From the NCBI RefSeq assembly GCF_009789075.1, contig NZ_WNXQ01000014.1, forward strand, positions 17,761 to 81,760: a stretch of 64,000 nt of DNA, in the 5' to 3' direction. The notes beneath the pieces are model-generated. The model had not been told where the DNA came from, did not search any database, and saw only the letters and a program-made list of their open reading frames with translations. Source of the stretch: Pseudooceanicola pacificus. Lineage in GTDB: Bacteria > Pseudomonadota > Alphaproteobacteria > Rhodobacterales > Rhodobacteraceae. Made by a program: the position numbers and the translations under genes. Shown here one piece after another: positions 20,206 through 29,261 of the stretch (within the stretch, counting starts at the first letter, position 1; the number at the start of each line of letters is the position of its first letter).

Positions 20206-20595
20206 ATGAGCCATGCCGAACCCGCAGAGTATCCCCGACCGAACGCCACCGTCATCGCCGCCCATAACGATGCCTTCCGCAGGTTTGCCTGTCTGGGCAT
20301 CGCCCCGGATCAGGCGATCCAGGGCCGCCTCGTCGTGACCCAGTCCCTGATCGAGGCCGGCGATGGTTTCGTGACGGAAGCCGTGAAGGCCACCGGTGCG
20401 TTCGATACATTCGAGCCCGACAATGACCCTGACGGCTGGCACGATTTCGGGGCGGTGACGATCCGCGGCGAGACTGTGTTCTGGAAAATTGACCTCTACG
20501 AGGCCGGTTCCGACTTCCGCTACGGCGCCGAGGCTCCCGACAATCCAGAAACCACCATGCGCGTTCTTACCATCATGATGGCGCGCGACTGGTAG
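20206..20595 (+). CDS. DUF3768 family protein
   Basis: I start at ATG 20206 (MSHAEPAEYPRPNATVIAAH), preceded by AAAGGACAG. The 129-residue protein shows the DUF3768 pattern: HNDAFRRFACLG, VVTQSLIEAGDGFVTEAVKA, FDTFEPDNDPDGWHDFGAV, VFWKIDLYE and the end TTMRVLTIMMARDW. No function is established for this domain. It is common beside ardC and parB-like genes on alphaproteobacterial plasmids, which fits the context. Confidence 0.85.
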   Translation: MSHAEPAEYPRPNATVIAAHNDAFRRFACLGIAPDQAIQGRLVVTQSLIEAGDGFVTEAVKATGAFDTFEPDNDPDGWHDFGAVTIRGETVFWKIDLYEAGSDFRYGAEAPDNPETTMRVLTIMMARDW

Positions 20596-20644
20596 GGCAG
20601 GCCGCACCCCAACCTTACATCACCGACAGGCCCGCTGACCCTCC

Positions 20645-20675
20645 GAAAGGGAAAGTGGGCCTCTTGTCCTGTTGG
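20645..20675 (+). repeat. Recurrent leader motif, copy 3
   Basis: GAAAGGGAAAGTGGGCCTCT then TGTCCTGTTGG lies 70 bp before the ParB-like gene. Its right half matches copy 4. Confidence 0.55.
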
Positions 20676-20743
20676 TTCCCGGATCCGGGGATCGGTCGCA
20701 CGGAAACTCGCGGCCCTCTCAATCACGTCGAGAAGGACATGCC

Positions 20744-22717
20744 ATGACTCAGTCGTTCAAACCCACCACCGTCGCCATCGGCGATCTTGTCGCCCATCCC
20801 GCAAACGTACGGACCAATTCCCCCGAGACCTACGCCTCCGAGAATATCGCGCATCTCAAGGCCAGCATCGCCGTATTGGGCCTCCTGCAACCGCTGCTCG
20901 TCCAGAAGATCGACGGCAAGTTCGGGGTGCTCGCCGGTGGCCGTCGACACGCGGCCCTGCTGGAACTTGCTGCGGACAAGGCCGCCAAGGGCTTCACCAA
21001 CAGCACGAAGATCGATTGCCGACTGGTCTCCGAAGATTGTGATGTGACCACCGCGCTCTCGCTCGCCGAAAACATCACCCAGGCCCCGATGAACGCGATC
21101 GACGAGTTCGAGGCCTTCGCCCGGATGATGGAGGTCGATGGTCAGACGCCGGAAACCATCGCCAAGACCTTCGGTACCACGGTCGCCGCTGTCAAAGGCC
21201 GTCTGCGCTATGGGCTCATCCATCCCGACATCCGCGCCGCGGCCCGCGCCAAATCGATCACGCTCGATACGATGAAGGCTTTCGCCGATCATCCCAGCCA
21301 GGAGGTGCAACGCGAGGTCTTCGAGGCGCTCACCAAGGAGGACAACCATGTCCAGGCCTACACCGTGCGGAACGCGCTGAAGTCCCGCGGTGTCCAGGTC
21401 AGCGACGATATCGGGGCCTTCGTGCGTAAAGACTACGAGGCGCGCGGCGGTGCCATCGCGGCCGATCTGCTGGACGAGCATTCCGTGCTCGAGGATTCCG
21501 CGCTGGTCGAAACGATCCTGCTGGAAAAACTCGCCGCCGCCGCCGAAGAGGCTCGGGCAGAGATCGGCTTTGCCTGGGCCGACGCGGTCATTCAGTACGA
21601 CTATGCCGCCATGGCGGATTATGGTCGGGTCTATCCGGGTCCGGTCGAGCCCGACGAGAAGGGTTCGAGGCGCGTCGACGAGATCACCGCCGAGCTTGAG
21701 AAACTCGAACACGAGATGGAGAACGAAGAACTCGAGGACGAGGCGTACAATGAACTCTACGAACGCGTGGACGCGCTGGAAGCCGAGGCGCGGGACCTCC
21801 GGGAGGCCTATAGCACCGAGGATCTTGCCAGCTCCGGCGTGATCGCGTCCTGGTCGCATGGCAAGATCTCCCTGCATGTCGGGATGGTGCGCCCTGAAGA
21901 CAAGACAGAGCGGTCTGGCAAAGGCACCGGCGCACCGAGTGACAAGGGCGCCGCAGACGGCGATGAGATCACCTATCCCGCCTCGCTCACCGAGGATCTC
22001 AAGACCGAACGGGCAATGGCGCTCGGCGCGGCCATGGCCAAGCACCCGGAGGCGACGCTTGATCTCACGCTCTTCAAGCTGGTTACGGATGTGCTTACCA
22101 GCGGTTTGGGCGTCACCCAGGCGATCAAGGTCGACGCGCGACAGGAGTATCGCACCCACGCGAAGATGGACGAGATCGACGGCACATCGCTCGAACAGGT
22201 GGCGGCAGCGCATGACGCGCTCAACCTCTCCTGGGCCGATGACGCGAAGTCCCCTGCCGACCAGTTTGCGCTCTTCCGGGCCCTTGACGCGGGCGAGAAG
22301 GCGAAACTCGTCGCCTACGCTACGGCCGCGACCACGCAATCCTGTTTCGCACGGGACAGGCAGCGCGACAGCTTGATGCATGACTTCGAAGTCGAGATCA
22401 TGCCGGACATACGGGCGCATTGGACGCCGAATGCGGCGCTTTTCAACCGCTTCAAGAAGGCCTGGCTTCTGAAGATTCTCGGCGAGGAGCTGGGGCTCGC
22501 ACAAGAGGCGGTGACATTGGCCTCTTCGACCAAGAAGCAAGTCGTCGAATTCTGCGAAAAGCTCTTTGCGGAGCCTTTCGCCACGCTGACGGAGGCGCAG
22601 CGCGCGGCGGTCGCGGCCTGGTGTCCTCCGATGATGCAGACGGCAGGTGTCGAGCCGGTTGATGCTGGCGAGTCCGAGACACCCGTAGACGCAACCGGGG
22701 TCGCCAAAGCGGCCTGA
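20744..22717 (+). CDS. ParB/RepB/Spo0J-family protein with long C-terminal extension
   Basis: I start at ATG 20744 (MTQSFKPTTVAIGDLVAHPA), with AAGGACAT upstream. The protein has 657 residues. Residues 10-110 are a ParB N-terminal CTP-binding/nuclease-like fold (ANVRTNSPETY, SIAVLGLLQPLLVQ, VLAGGRRHAALLEL, ALSLAENITQAPMNAIDEFEA). An HTH follows (ETIAKTFGTTVAAVKGRLRYG). The region near 320-380 is acidic coiled coil, and the rest is alpha-helical without a known domain. There is no adjacent parA, so a role in partition is doubtful. Long ParB-like proteins of this kind accompany conjugative plasmids and may bind transfer DNA. Confidence 0.85.
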   Translation: MTQSFKPTTVAIGDLVAHPANVRTNSPETYASENIAHLKASIAVLGLLQPLLVQKIDGKFGVLAGGRRHAALLELAADKAAKGFTNSTKIDCRLVSEDCDVTTALSLAENITQAPMNAIDEFEAFARMMEVDGQTPETIAKTFGTTVAAVKGRLRYGLIHPDIRAAARAKSITLDTMKAFADHPSQEVQREVFEALTKEDNHVQAYTVRNALKSRGVQVSDDIGAFVRKDYEARGGAIAADLLDEHSVLEDSALVETILLEKLAAAAEEARAEIGFAWADAVIQYDYAAMADYGRVYPGPVEPDEKGSRRVDEITAELEKLEHEMENEELEDEAYNELYERVDALEAEARDLREAYSTEDLASSGVIASWSHGKISLHVGMVRPEDKTERSGKGTGAPSDKGAADGDEITYPASLTEDLKTERAMALGAAMAKHPEATLDLTLFKLVTDVLTSGLGVTQAIKVDARQEYRTHAKMDEIDGTSLEQVAAAHDALNLSWADDAKSPADQFALFRALDAGEKAKLVAYATAATTQSCFARDRQRDSLMHDFEVEIMPDIRAHWTPNAALFNRFKKAWLLKILGEELGLAQEAVTLASSTKKQVVEFCEKLFAEPFATLTEAQRAAVAAWCPPMMQTAGVEPVDAGESETPVDATGVAKAA

Positions 22718-22787
22718 TCGAGCAGGCGGCCCGCTCGGCATGTCCGGCGCGGGTCGCACCCTTCCCTCCATCTTACAGGTAAATCCC

Positions 22788-23381
22788 ATGTCCCTTCTTA
22801 GCTTCACTGCCGCGAGCGTCGCGGCGCAGATCGCGCATGCGCGCGGCTGCTCCACCTTCCTTCCCAACTGGAACGGGCCGGTGGGCAAACCCGCCCTGAT
22901 CCTGATCGTCGGCACTGGTGTGCATCTGCGCTCCAATGGCATCGACGGTTCGACCACGCGGATCGTCACCACCGAACGCGCCGATCCCACATATGCCTTC
23001 GCCAAGGGCATCAACCCGTTCCGCGATCCGGATTGGATGGCGGCGCGGCAGGCGGCGTTTCGCGATTTGACGGGCCAGTTCTACACCGACATTCTCGATG
23101 ACGTGCAGATGCTGATCGACCGCGGTCACGACACTATCCGGCTGGCAACCGATGGCCACACGATCTGCGTTTTCCTGCGCCGCGCCGCTGACTACCTGAT
23201 CGGCGGCACCTACGACGTGCCCTCCGGTCTCGGCGGGACGTTCCGGGTGATCCTGAAGGACGCCACCGACACCCACGCCCTCGTGCAGAATAGCGGCAAT
23301 TGCGAGGATTTCGACGATATGCTGCCTTACCGCGTGCCGCTCGATGCGCTCATCGAAATCGATGACCGGAGGGCGGCATAG
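22788..23381 (+). CDS. Conserved accessory-region protein, unknown function
   Basis: The 197-residue protein starts at ATG 22788 (MSLLSFTAASVAAQIAHARG). It is soluble, of mixed alpha/beta character, with no signal peptide. Noticeable parts are PALILIVGTGVHLRSNGIDG, TERADPTYAFAKGINPFRDP and DGHTICVFLRRAADYLIGG. I do not recognise a named domain. It overlaps the next gene by one base (TAGTG), so the two are cotranslated. The sequence is clean, has host-like codon use and sits in a conserved-looking order, so it is a real gene. Confidence 0.75.
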   Translation: MSLLSFTAASVAAQIAHARGCSTFLPNWNGPVGKPALILIVGTGVHLRSNGIDGSTTRIVTTERADPTYAFAKGINPFRDPDWMAARQAAFRDLTGQFYTDILDDVQMLIDRGHDTIRLATDGHTICVFLRRAADYLIGGTYDVPSGLGGTFRVILKDATDTHALVQNSGNCEDFDDMLPYRVPLDALIEIDDRRAA

Positions 23382-24037
23382 TGGGTTGGCTCTTCTACAC
23401 CGACCGCCGCGTCAAAACCTACGCGGAGGAGAAGGCAGAAATCGCCCGGCTCTGCACCTTCGAGACGGATACCCGCAAGACATTGTTGCTCAAGGCCTGC
23501 AAGGTCGGCTCGACCTGGTATGCAGCTTTGAGGCTCACCAACATCGATGGCGGGCCGGTTGAAGACAGAACCTACGTGACCGATGCCGACGGGTCGATCA
23601 CCTTCGGCGCCGTCTTCCTCACCCGCTATGACGAGGGCTGCTGGGGCTACAAGGACATGGAGGAGAGCGTCGGCCCGGTCGAGTCCCGCGCGCCGCTCAG
23701 CCTTCTGGTGTTGCTCTCCGAGTTGAAGGATCCCGACAGCTATGCCCATGCTTGGCGTCAGCGCTGCCGCGATTGGGCGGCAATCCCGGACTACGACGAG
23801 GGTGACAAGATCAAACTGGCCTCACCGGTAACGCTGACCGATGGCAGCACCTGCCAGATCGTGACCGCCACCCATTACCGGCGCGGAGGGCAAAAGCGTC
23901 GCTGCTACCGCATCGAGGAGACAGGCGACCTCGTGCGTCTGTCGAAAGCCTCGCTCGCCGGGTCCGAACTCCTCAGCTCGGCGAAGAGTGCGGCGAGTCC
24001 GGTTCTGGCCGAATTTTTCGCCGGGAAGGGGTCCTGA
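23381..24037 (+). CDS. Conserved accessory-region protein, DUF6927-like
   Basis: From a GTG start at 23381 that overlaps the previous stop, the protein has 218 residues (MGWLFYTDRRVKTYAEEKAE). It resembles a family of plasmid-borne proteins with WLFYTDRRV, KTLLLKACKVGSTWYAAL, FLTRYDEGCWGYKDMEESVGPV and RRCYRIEETG blocks; the DUF number is from memory and uncertain. There are no transmembrane segments. Function is unknown; it is cotranslated with the gene at 22788. Confidence 0.75.
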   Translation: MGWLFYTDRRVKTYAEEKAEIARLCTFETDTRKTLLLKACKVGSTWYAALRLTNIDGGPVEDRTYVTDADGSITFGAVFLTRYDEGCWGYKDMEESVGPVESRAPLSLLVLLSELKDPDSYAHAWRQRCRDWAAIPDYDEGDKIKLASPVTLTDGSTCQIVTATHYRRGGQKRRCYRIEETGDLVRLSKASLAGSELLSSAKSAASPVLAEFFAGKGS

Positions 24038-24087
24038 CCGCCGGCAGCGACGTCATCTGTCCGGCCTTGAGCCGCCTCCGCGCGTTT

Positions 24088-24119
24088 GAAAGCGCAGAGG
24101 CGGCTTTCTGTCCTGTCGG
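24088..24119 (+). repeat. Recurrent leader motif, copy 4, with hairpin
   Basis: GAAAGCGCAGAGGCGGCTTT then CTGTCCTGTCGG lies 31 bp before the methyltransferase-helicase gene. Together with GCCGCCTCCGCGC at 24071-24083 it forms a strong hairpin ending in TTT (24071-24107), which looks like an attenuator or terminator after the preceding gene. Confidence 0.6.
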
Positions 24120-24149
24120 ACCCACAACCTGACTCAAAGGACAGACGAT

Positions 24150-27100
24150 ATGGACAACCGAAGCCTGGCACTCGCACGCGATTTCCCATCGAAACCTCAC
24201 CTTCTGCAGGCCATTCGCCTGATCGGCAGCGAGATTGAGAAGCAACCGCTCAAGAGCTCATCGCTCGCTCGGATCATGCGCGAGACTTTCGGTGGCAGCG
24301 ATGCCGGCGGCGCGTGGTCCTGGCGCATGGCCTATGACCTGATGCAGGCCGCCACGGTGACGACGATCATGCAGGACAGCGGTTCGGACGTGCTCGCGAC
24401 GGCCAGATTGCTCGCCTCACGGCTCCTGACGGAGACCCGGCGCTCCGAGCAGCAAATCCGTCTGCAACAGTTCTCGACGCCGCTGCCCTTTGCGGCACTG
24501 GTAATACGCGCAGCCGCCATTCGCCCCGGCGAAACCGTCCTCGAACCTTCCGCCGGGACCGGCGCGCTGGCTGGTTTTGCCGTGCGCGCGGGTGGCAAAC
24601 CGATGCTGAACGAGATCGATCCCTTCCGCAGGGCGCTTCTCGAGGCGACCATTGACACGCAGGTGACCGGCTTCGACGCGGAACATATTGATGATCTCCT
24701 GACGGTGCCCGACCTTCCCGGTGTCATCGTGATGAACCCACCCTTCGCCTCTTCGGTCGATCGCTCGCGGGACAGGCACATCGCGGCGAAACATCTGATC
24801 TCCGCGGCTAAGCGCCTCGCGCCGGGCGGGCGTCTCGTGGCAATCATGCCGATGGGATTTTCGCCGGAACGGGACGCGGCCCATTGGTCACGGGCCTCGG
24901 CCATCGCAAAGCCGCGCCTAGCGCTCACGATCCCTGGCCACGTTTACCGCAAACTCGGCACCACGGTGGAAACCCAGCTCATGGTCTTCGACAAGGTGCA
25001 GGAGGAGATCGAGATCGTCCGTGCCATGGTCGACGATCTGGACGCGGCGCGCCAAATCATCGATGACATCGCCGCAACCCGCACTGCCACTCCCTCGATC
25101 CAAACCGGTGCGCAGTTTCGGACTGGGTCGCGCCGGGTCGGTGTCCCTGTTGCACGTCAGCGCCCAATCGCCCAAGCGGCGTCTGCCAAACCCAAATCGC
25201 ATGCCGCCATCCCGCTGGCCTTCACCTGCCTCGACACACCCCGCGAAAACACCCCGGTCTCGGACATCTACGCTCGCTACCGCCCGCAGCGGATTGAGAT
25301 CACGGGGGCTCAGGAACATCCCACGCCGCTCGTCGAGAGTATTGCCATGGCCTCGGTCGCGCCCCCGGTTCCGTCGAATGAAGCCGCCTCGGACCTGCGG
25401 CTGCCTGGCCATCTGATCGAGGGGGGTCATCTTTCCGAGGCCCAGCTCGAGACCATCCTGATGGCAAACGACGCCCACGGGCGCGACCTGCCGGGCAGGT
25501 TCACGATCGACGAAGACCAGTCCCGGATGACCCGCGCCGATGATAATCCAGAGGCGTACGCCTATCGGCTCGGTTACTTCCTCGGCGACGGCACCGGCTG
25601 CGGCAAGGGCCGCGAATGCGCCGGGCTCATCCTGGCGAACTGGCTCGCGGGTCGGCGCAAGGCGGTCTGGATCTCCAAATCCGCCACGCTCATCGAGGAC
25701 GCAGTCCGCGACTGGACCGACCTCGGCGGCTCGCCCGCCGACATCCAGCCGCTCTCCAAATGGAAGCCTGACCAGCCTATCTCCATGGGCGATGGCATCC
25801 TTTTTGTGACCTACGCGACACTCCGGTCCGCAGGCAAATGCGGGACGACCCGGTTGAGCCAGGTTCTGGGCTGGATGGGCGAGGGTTTCGACGGCGTGCT
25901 GGCTTTTGATGAGGCCCACGCCATGCAGAACGCCGCGGGGTCCGACGCGGGCAGGGGGGTCAAACCCTCCCAGCAGGGTCTCGCCGGGCTGCGTCTGCAG
26001 CTCGCCACGCCCCGGGCGCGGGTCTTTTATGTCTCGGCGACCGGGGCCACCAGCGTGCAGAACCTGGCCTATGCCTCCCGCCTCGGACTCTGGGGTCAGG
26101 GTCCGGACTATCCCTTCCCGAGCCGGGAGAGCTTTGTCTCGGCAATGGAGGCCGGAGGCGTTGCCGCGATGGAAGTCGTGGCGCGCGACCTCAAAACGCT
26201 CGGATTCTACACCGCGCGGGCGCTCAGCTTCGATGGTGTGGAATATGACGTGCTCGAACATGCGCTGACACCGGCGCAGATCGAGATCTATGACGCCTAT
26301 GCCGGGGCATTCCGGACGATCCACCATAATCTCGAGGCGGCGCTGACCGCGACCGGGGTCAATGATGCCTCCGGTCAGACGAACGCCTCTGCCGCGAAGG
26401 CCTCGGCCAAATCCCGCTTCGAGAGCACCAAGCAGCGCTTCTTCAACCACCTTCTGATGGGCATGAAAGCCCCGACCGTCATCCGTGCCATTGAAGATGA
26501 TTTGGCCGAGGGATTTGCCTGCGTCATCCAGGTGGTCTCGACGGGCGAGAGCCTGTTGAAGCGACGGCTCGAGGCGATGGACCCCGAAGACGAGCTGGTC
26601 GAGGGGGCGTTGACGCCTCGGGATTATGTGCTCTCCTACCTCGAACAGGCCTTCCCGATCCATGCCCAGAAGATCGTGGAGATCGACGGGAACATGGTCG
26701 CGGAGCCGCTGCGGGATGCGAATGGCGCCCTGGTTGTCTCCCGCGAGGCCGAGGCCTTGCGCGATGAGGCAATGATAGAGCTGATGTCCCTGGCGCCGAT
26801 CCCTTCGGCGCTGGACCAGATCCTCTGGGCCTTCGGGGATGAGGTCGTGGCCGAGGTGACAGGGCGCTCCATCCGCCCCCTGAAAGCCAGCGAAGGTGCC
26901 CTCTTCATCGAGAAGCGGTCCGCCAGCAGTAATTCTTCTGAAACCCGGGCCTTCATGGATGGCGAGAAGGACATCCTGATCTTCTCCGATGCCGGCGGGA
27001 CGGGCCGGTCCTATCATGCCGCTCAAACGGCCAAGAACCAGAAACGGCGACGGCACTACCTGCTGGAGCCCGGTTGGCGGGCCGATGCCGCGATCCAGGG

Positions 27101-28409
27101 GCTCGGCCGCACGCATCGTTCGGCTCAGGTCAGCGCGCCTTTCTTCCGGGTCTGCACCTCGGATGTGCACGGCGAGAAACGCTTCACCTCCACGATCGCC
27201 CGACGGCTTGATCAGCTGGGCGCCCTCACCAAGGGCCAGCGCGAGACCGGCTCCCAGGGCATGTTCCGCGAGGAGGACAATCTCGAAAGCCCGATCGCAA
27301 GGGGTGCGCTGCGAGGCTATTACGCCGATCTCGCCGCCGGGCGCGCGGCGGCCATGAGCTACGAACAGTTCAGCGATTGGACAGCTCTTCGACTGATCGA
27401 CCAGGACGGCGTGCTCCTGGAAGAGTTGCCGCCGATCCAGCGCTTCCTCAACCGTGTCCTGGCGCTGCCGATCCACATGCAGAATGCACTTTTTGTCGAG
27501 TTCATGAGCCGGATTGCCGATCAGACCGAGCGGGCGCGGGCTGCAGGCACACTCGATCTCGGCGTCGAGACATTGCGCGGCGAGAGGATCGAGCAGGTCT
27601 CGACCGAGGATCTCTGGACCTGTCCGCGCTCCGGAGCGGTGACACGGATCATCGGACTGGAGGTGACGGACCCCGTCCATATCCTCTCCGCAGAAGAAGC
27701 TTTGGACCGGAACCCCGACAAGCTGCCAATGATCAACAGTGCCTCGGGACGTGCGGCGCTGATCTCCTCGCGTCCGATGCAGATGTATGACGAAGAGATC
27801 GTCACGCTCATGCGCAAGGTGACCCGGCCAAGCGGGTCCACCTATGTCGAGGAAGGGAAGTTCCAGGCCTCCGCCTGGGAAGAGATCGAAAAGCCCGAGT
27901 TCCGCCGCCTCTGGGACGAGGAGGCCAACAGCCTGCCGAAGGTGACCACGACGAAGCTATACCTGCTGACCGGGCTGCTGTTGCCGATCTGGAAGGATAT
28001 CCCCTCGGGCAACGAACGCATCTACCGCGTCACACCTGAGGCACAGACAGCGATGATCGGCCGGACCGTCAGCGAGGACGGCGCCGCGGCCCTGCGTGCG
28101 CGGTTCATGGTCGGCACCCCGAAAACCCCGCGGGACATGCTGACGGCCGCGCTCGGATCCACCGCGCCGGTCGATCTGGGACGCGGCCTCACGCTCACCC
28201 GCCGCCGGGTCGCGGGCGCGGCCCGTCTCGAGATCGACGGGGCCGACCGGGGCACGATCGACGGGTTGAAGGCCCTGGGGTGTTTCACCGAGATCATCGC
28301 CTTCCAGCTTCGGGTCTTCGTGCCCCACGGGGAGGGCGTCGATACCGCTGCGATCCTCGGCCGGATCGTGGCGGACGGATCAGCCTCCAGGGCTGATCGC
28401 GCCGCCTGA
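24150..28409 (+). CDS. Methyltransferase / Strawberry-notch-type helicase fusion (DarB-like)
   Basis: The 1419-residue protein starts MDNRSLALARDFPSKPHLLQ. Residues about 110-290 are a SAM-dependent methyltransferase: motif I TVLEPSAGTGALAGFA and catalytic NPPF at 196. From about 430 there is a Strawberry-notch-like SF2 helicase: GDGTGCGKGR (Walker A, near 479), VWISKSATLIEDAV, DEAH at 587 in LAFDEAHAMQN, FYVSATGAT, and the C-terminal motif LGRTHRSAQ. Such fusions resemble phage P1 DarB, which protects incoming DNA from restriction; with ardC nearby this suggests a DNA-protection module. It could also act in plasmid replication or repair. It has its own leader and a clear AAAGGACAG ribosome site. 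Confidence 0.9.
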   Translation: MDNRSLALARDFPSKPHLLQAIRLIGSEIEKQPLKSSSLARIMRETFGGSDAGGAWSWRMAYDLMQAATVTTIMQDSGSDVLATARLLASRLLTETRRSEQQIRLQQFSTPLPFAALVIRAAAIRPGETVLEPSAGTGALAGFAVRAGGKPMLNEIDPFRRALLEATIDTQVTGFDAEHIDDLLTVPDLPGVIVMNPPFASSVDRSRDRHIAAKHLISAAKRLAPGGRLVAIMPMGFSPERDAAHWSRASAIAKPRLALTIPGHVYRKLGTTVETQLMVFDKVQEEIEIVRAMVDDLDAARQIIDDIAATRTATPSIQTGAQFRTGSRRVGVPVARQRPIAQAASAKPKSHAAIPLAFTCLDTPRENTPVSDIYARYRPQRIEITGAQEHPTPLVESIAMASVAPPVPSNEAASDLRLPGHLIEGGHLSEAQLETILMANDAHGRDLPGRFTIDEDQSRMTRADDNPEAYAYRLGYFLGDGTGCGKGRECAGLILANWLAGRRKAVWISKSATLIEDAVRDWTDLGGSPADIQPLSKWKPDQPISMGDGILFVTYATLRSAGKCGTTRLSQVLGWMGEGFDGVLAFDEAHAMQNAAGSDAGRGVKPSQQGLAGLRLQLATPRARVFYVSATGATSVQNLAYASRLGLWGQGPDYPFPSRESFVSAMEAGGVAAMEVVARDLKTLGFYTARALSFDGVEYDVLEHALTPAQIEIYDAYAGAFRTIHHNLEAALTATGVNDASGQTNASAAKASAKSRFESTKQRFFNHLLMGMKAPTVIRAIEDDLAEGFACVIQVVSTGESLLKRRLEAMDPEDELVEGALTPRDYVLSYLEQAFPIHAQKIVEIDGNMVAEPLRDANGALVVSREAEALRDEAMIELMSLAPIPSALDQILWAFGDEVVAEVTGRSIRPLKASEGALFIEKRSASSNSSETRAFMDGEKDILIFSDAGGTGRSYHAAQTAKNQKRRRHYLLEPGWRADAAIQGLGRTHRSAQVSAPFFRVCTSDVHGEKRFTSTIARRLDQLGALTKGQRETGSQGMFREEDNLESPIARGALRGYYADLAAGRAAAMSYEQFSDWTALRLIDQDGVLLEELPPIQRFLNRVLALPIHMQNALFVEFMSRIADQTERARAAGTLDLGVETLRGERIEQVSTEDLWTCPRSGAVTRIIGLEVTDPVHILSAEEALDRNPDKLPMINSASGRAALISSRPMQMYDEEIVTLMRKVTRPSGSTYVEEGKFQASAWEEIEKPEFRRLWDEEANSLPKVTTTKLYLLTGLLLPIWKDIPSGNERIYRVTPEAQTAMIGRTVSEDGAAALRARFMVGTPKTPRDMLTAALGSTAPVDLGRGLTLTRRRVAGAARLEIDGADRGTIDGLKALGCFTEIIAFQLRVFVPHGEGVDTAAILGRIVADGSASRADRAA

Positions 28410-28436
28410 AAGGAAAAGCGGGCCTTGGGTCGGGGG
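28408..28436 (+). repeat. Recurrent leader motif, copy 5
   Basis: GAAAGGAAAAGCGGGCCTTG then GGTCGGGGG follows the helicase stop directly and lies 99 bp before the DUF6878 gene. It runs into a large hairpin with arms GGAACGCG (28434-28441) and CGCGTTCC. Confidence 0.6.
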
Positions 28437-28534
28437 AACGCGGAAGGGTGCTTTGCCCCCTCGCGTTCCGCCGCCGTGGCGTGTCTCCAGACCCCTCGGC
28501 GCCTTCCCCAATCCCAGACAAGAGGACGAGACCC

Positions 28535-28921
28535 ATGACCAACTCCGAGACCACCTTTGCCGAGACGATGGCAAAGTGGCAGGCCGAGCGCGAAGCCGCC
28601 AACAAGGCCACCCGAAACGAGCTGCTCCCGCAATTGCGAGGCCTCGGCATCACCGAGGTCACCGCCGAATACGAAGGCTACGGCGATTCCGGCAATATCG
28701 AAGACGTAACGGTGCAGCCCGCAGGCATTGCGCTCCCTGACGAACTCTGCACGAAGGTTGGCGACTTCGCCTGGTCCGTCGCCTATCACCAGCATCCCGG
28801 CTTCGAGAACAACGAGGGCGGCTACGGCACGCTGACCTGGGATGTCATCGCCGACAGCATCACCCTCGATCATGCCGACCGCTACGTTGAATGCTCCCAC
28901 AGTTTCGATGAGGGCCTGTGA
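28535..28921 (+). CDS. DUF6878-like accessory protein
   Basis: ATG 28535 (MTNSETTFAETMAKWQAERE) gives 128 residues. The centre reads ELLPQLRGLGITEVTAEYEG and YGDSGNIEDV, followed by LCTKVGDFAWSVAYHQHPGF and ENNEGGYGTLTWDV. This matches a family of small acidic plasmid proteins that I know as DUF6878; the number is from memory. Function is unknown. One base separates its stop from the DUF6915 start. Confidence 0.78.
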   Translation: MTNSETTFAETMAKWQAEREAANKATRNELLPQLRGLGITEVTAEYEGYGDSGNIEDVTVQPAGIALPDELCTKVGDFAWSVAYHQHPGFENNEGGYGTLTWDVIADSITLDHADRYVECSHSFDEGL

Positions 28922-29261
28922 CATGGCCCATCCCCTCCATCATGCCGAAAGTTCCGCCCGGAAGTATGGCGGAACGCCATCCGACTATCAGGCCGTTCAC
29001 GACTGGTTCGATGCCTCAAAGGAGCATCTCGCCATCTTCACCCACCGTGCTCTGCGCCATCACACGTTATCCTGACTCTATGGAAGCGTCTTATTCCTGT
29101 GCATCGTGCGGGTTATGCGGAGCCTTGGGATTGAGAGATGAGCCAGCCCCGGCCCGCTCTCCATCAAAAGGGCCGTAGGGACGGGGCTGGCGGCGTTTCA
29201 GTTTTAGCGCGATTGGAGTCGCGGGCGTCGTTTGCTGGACGCGAACGCCTTTGGAGGACGG

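Noticed and set aside
20744..22717. ParB-like gene as proof of a plasmid partition locus
   Set aside because: No parA or repABC gene nearby and the protein is much longer than partition ParB.
20723..23014. 763-residue minus-strand frame opposite the ParB-like gene
   Set aside because: Shadow of the plus-strand gene: His/Arg/Gly-rich composition, no motif, no ribosome site.
24918..27680. 920-residue minus-strand frame opposite the helicase
   Set aside because: Long only because of GC-skewed third positions; the plus strand carries clear methyltransferase and helicase motifs.
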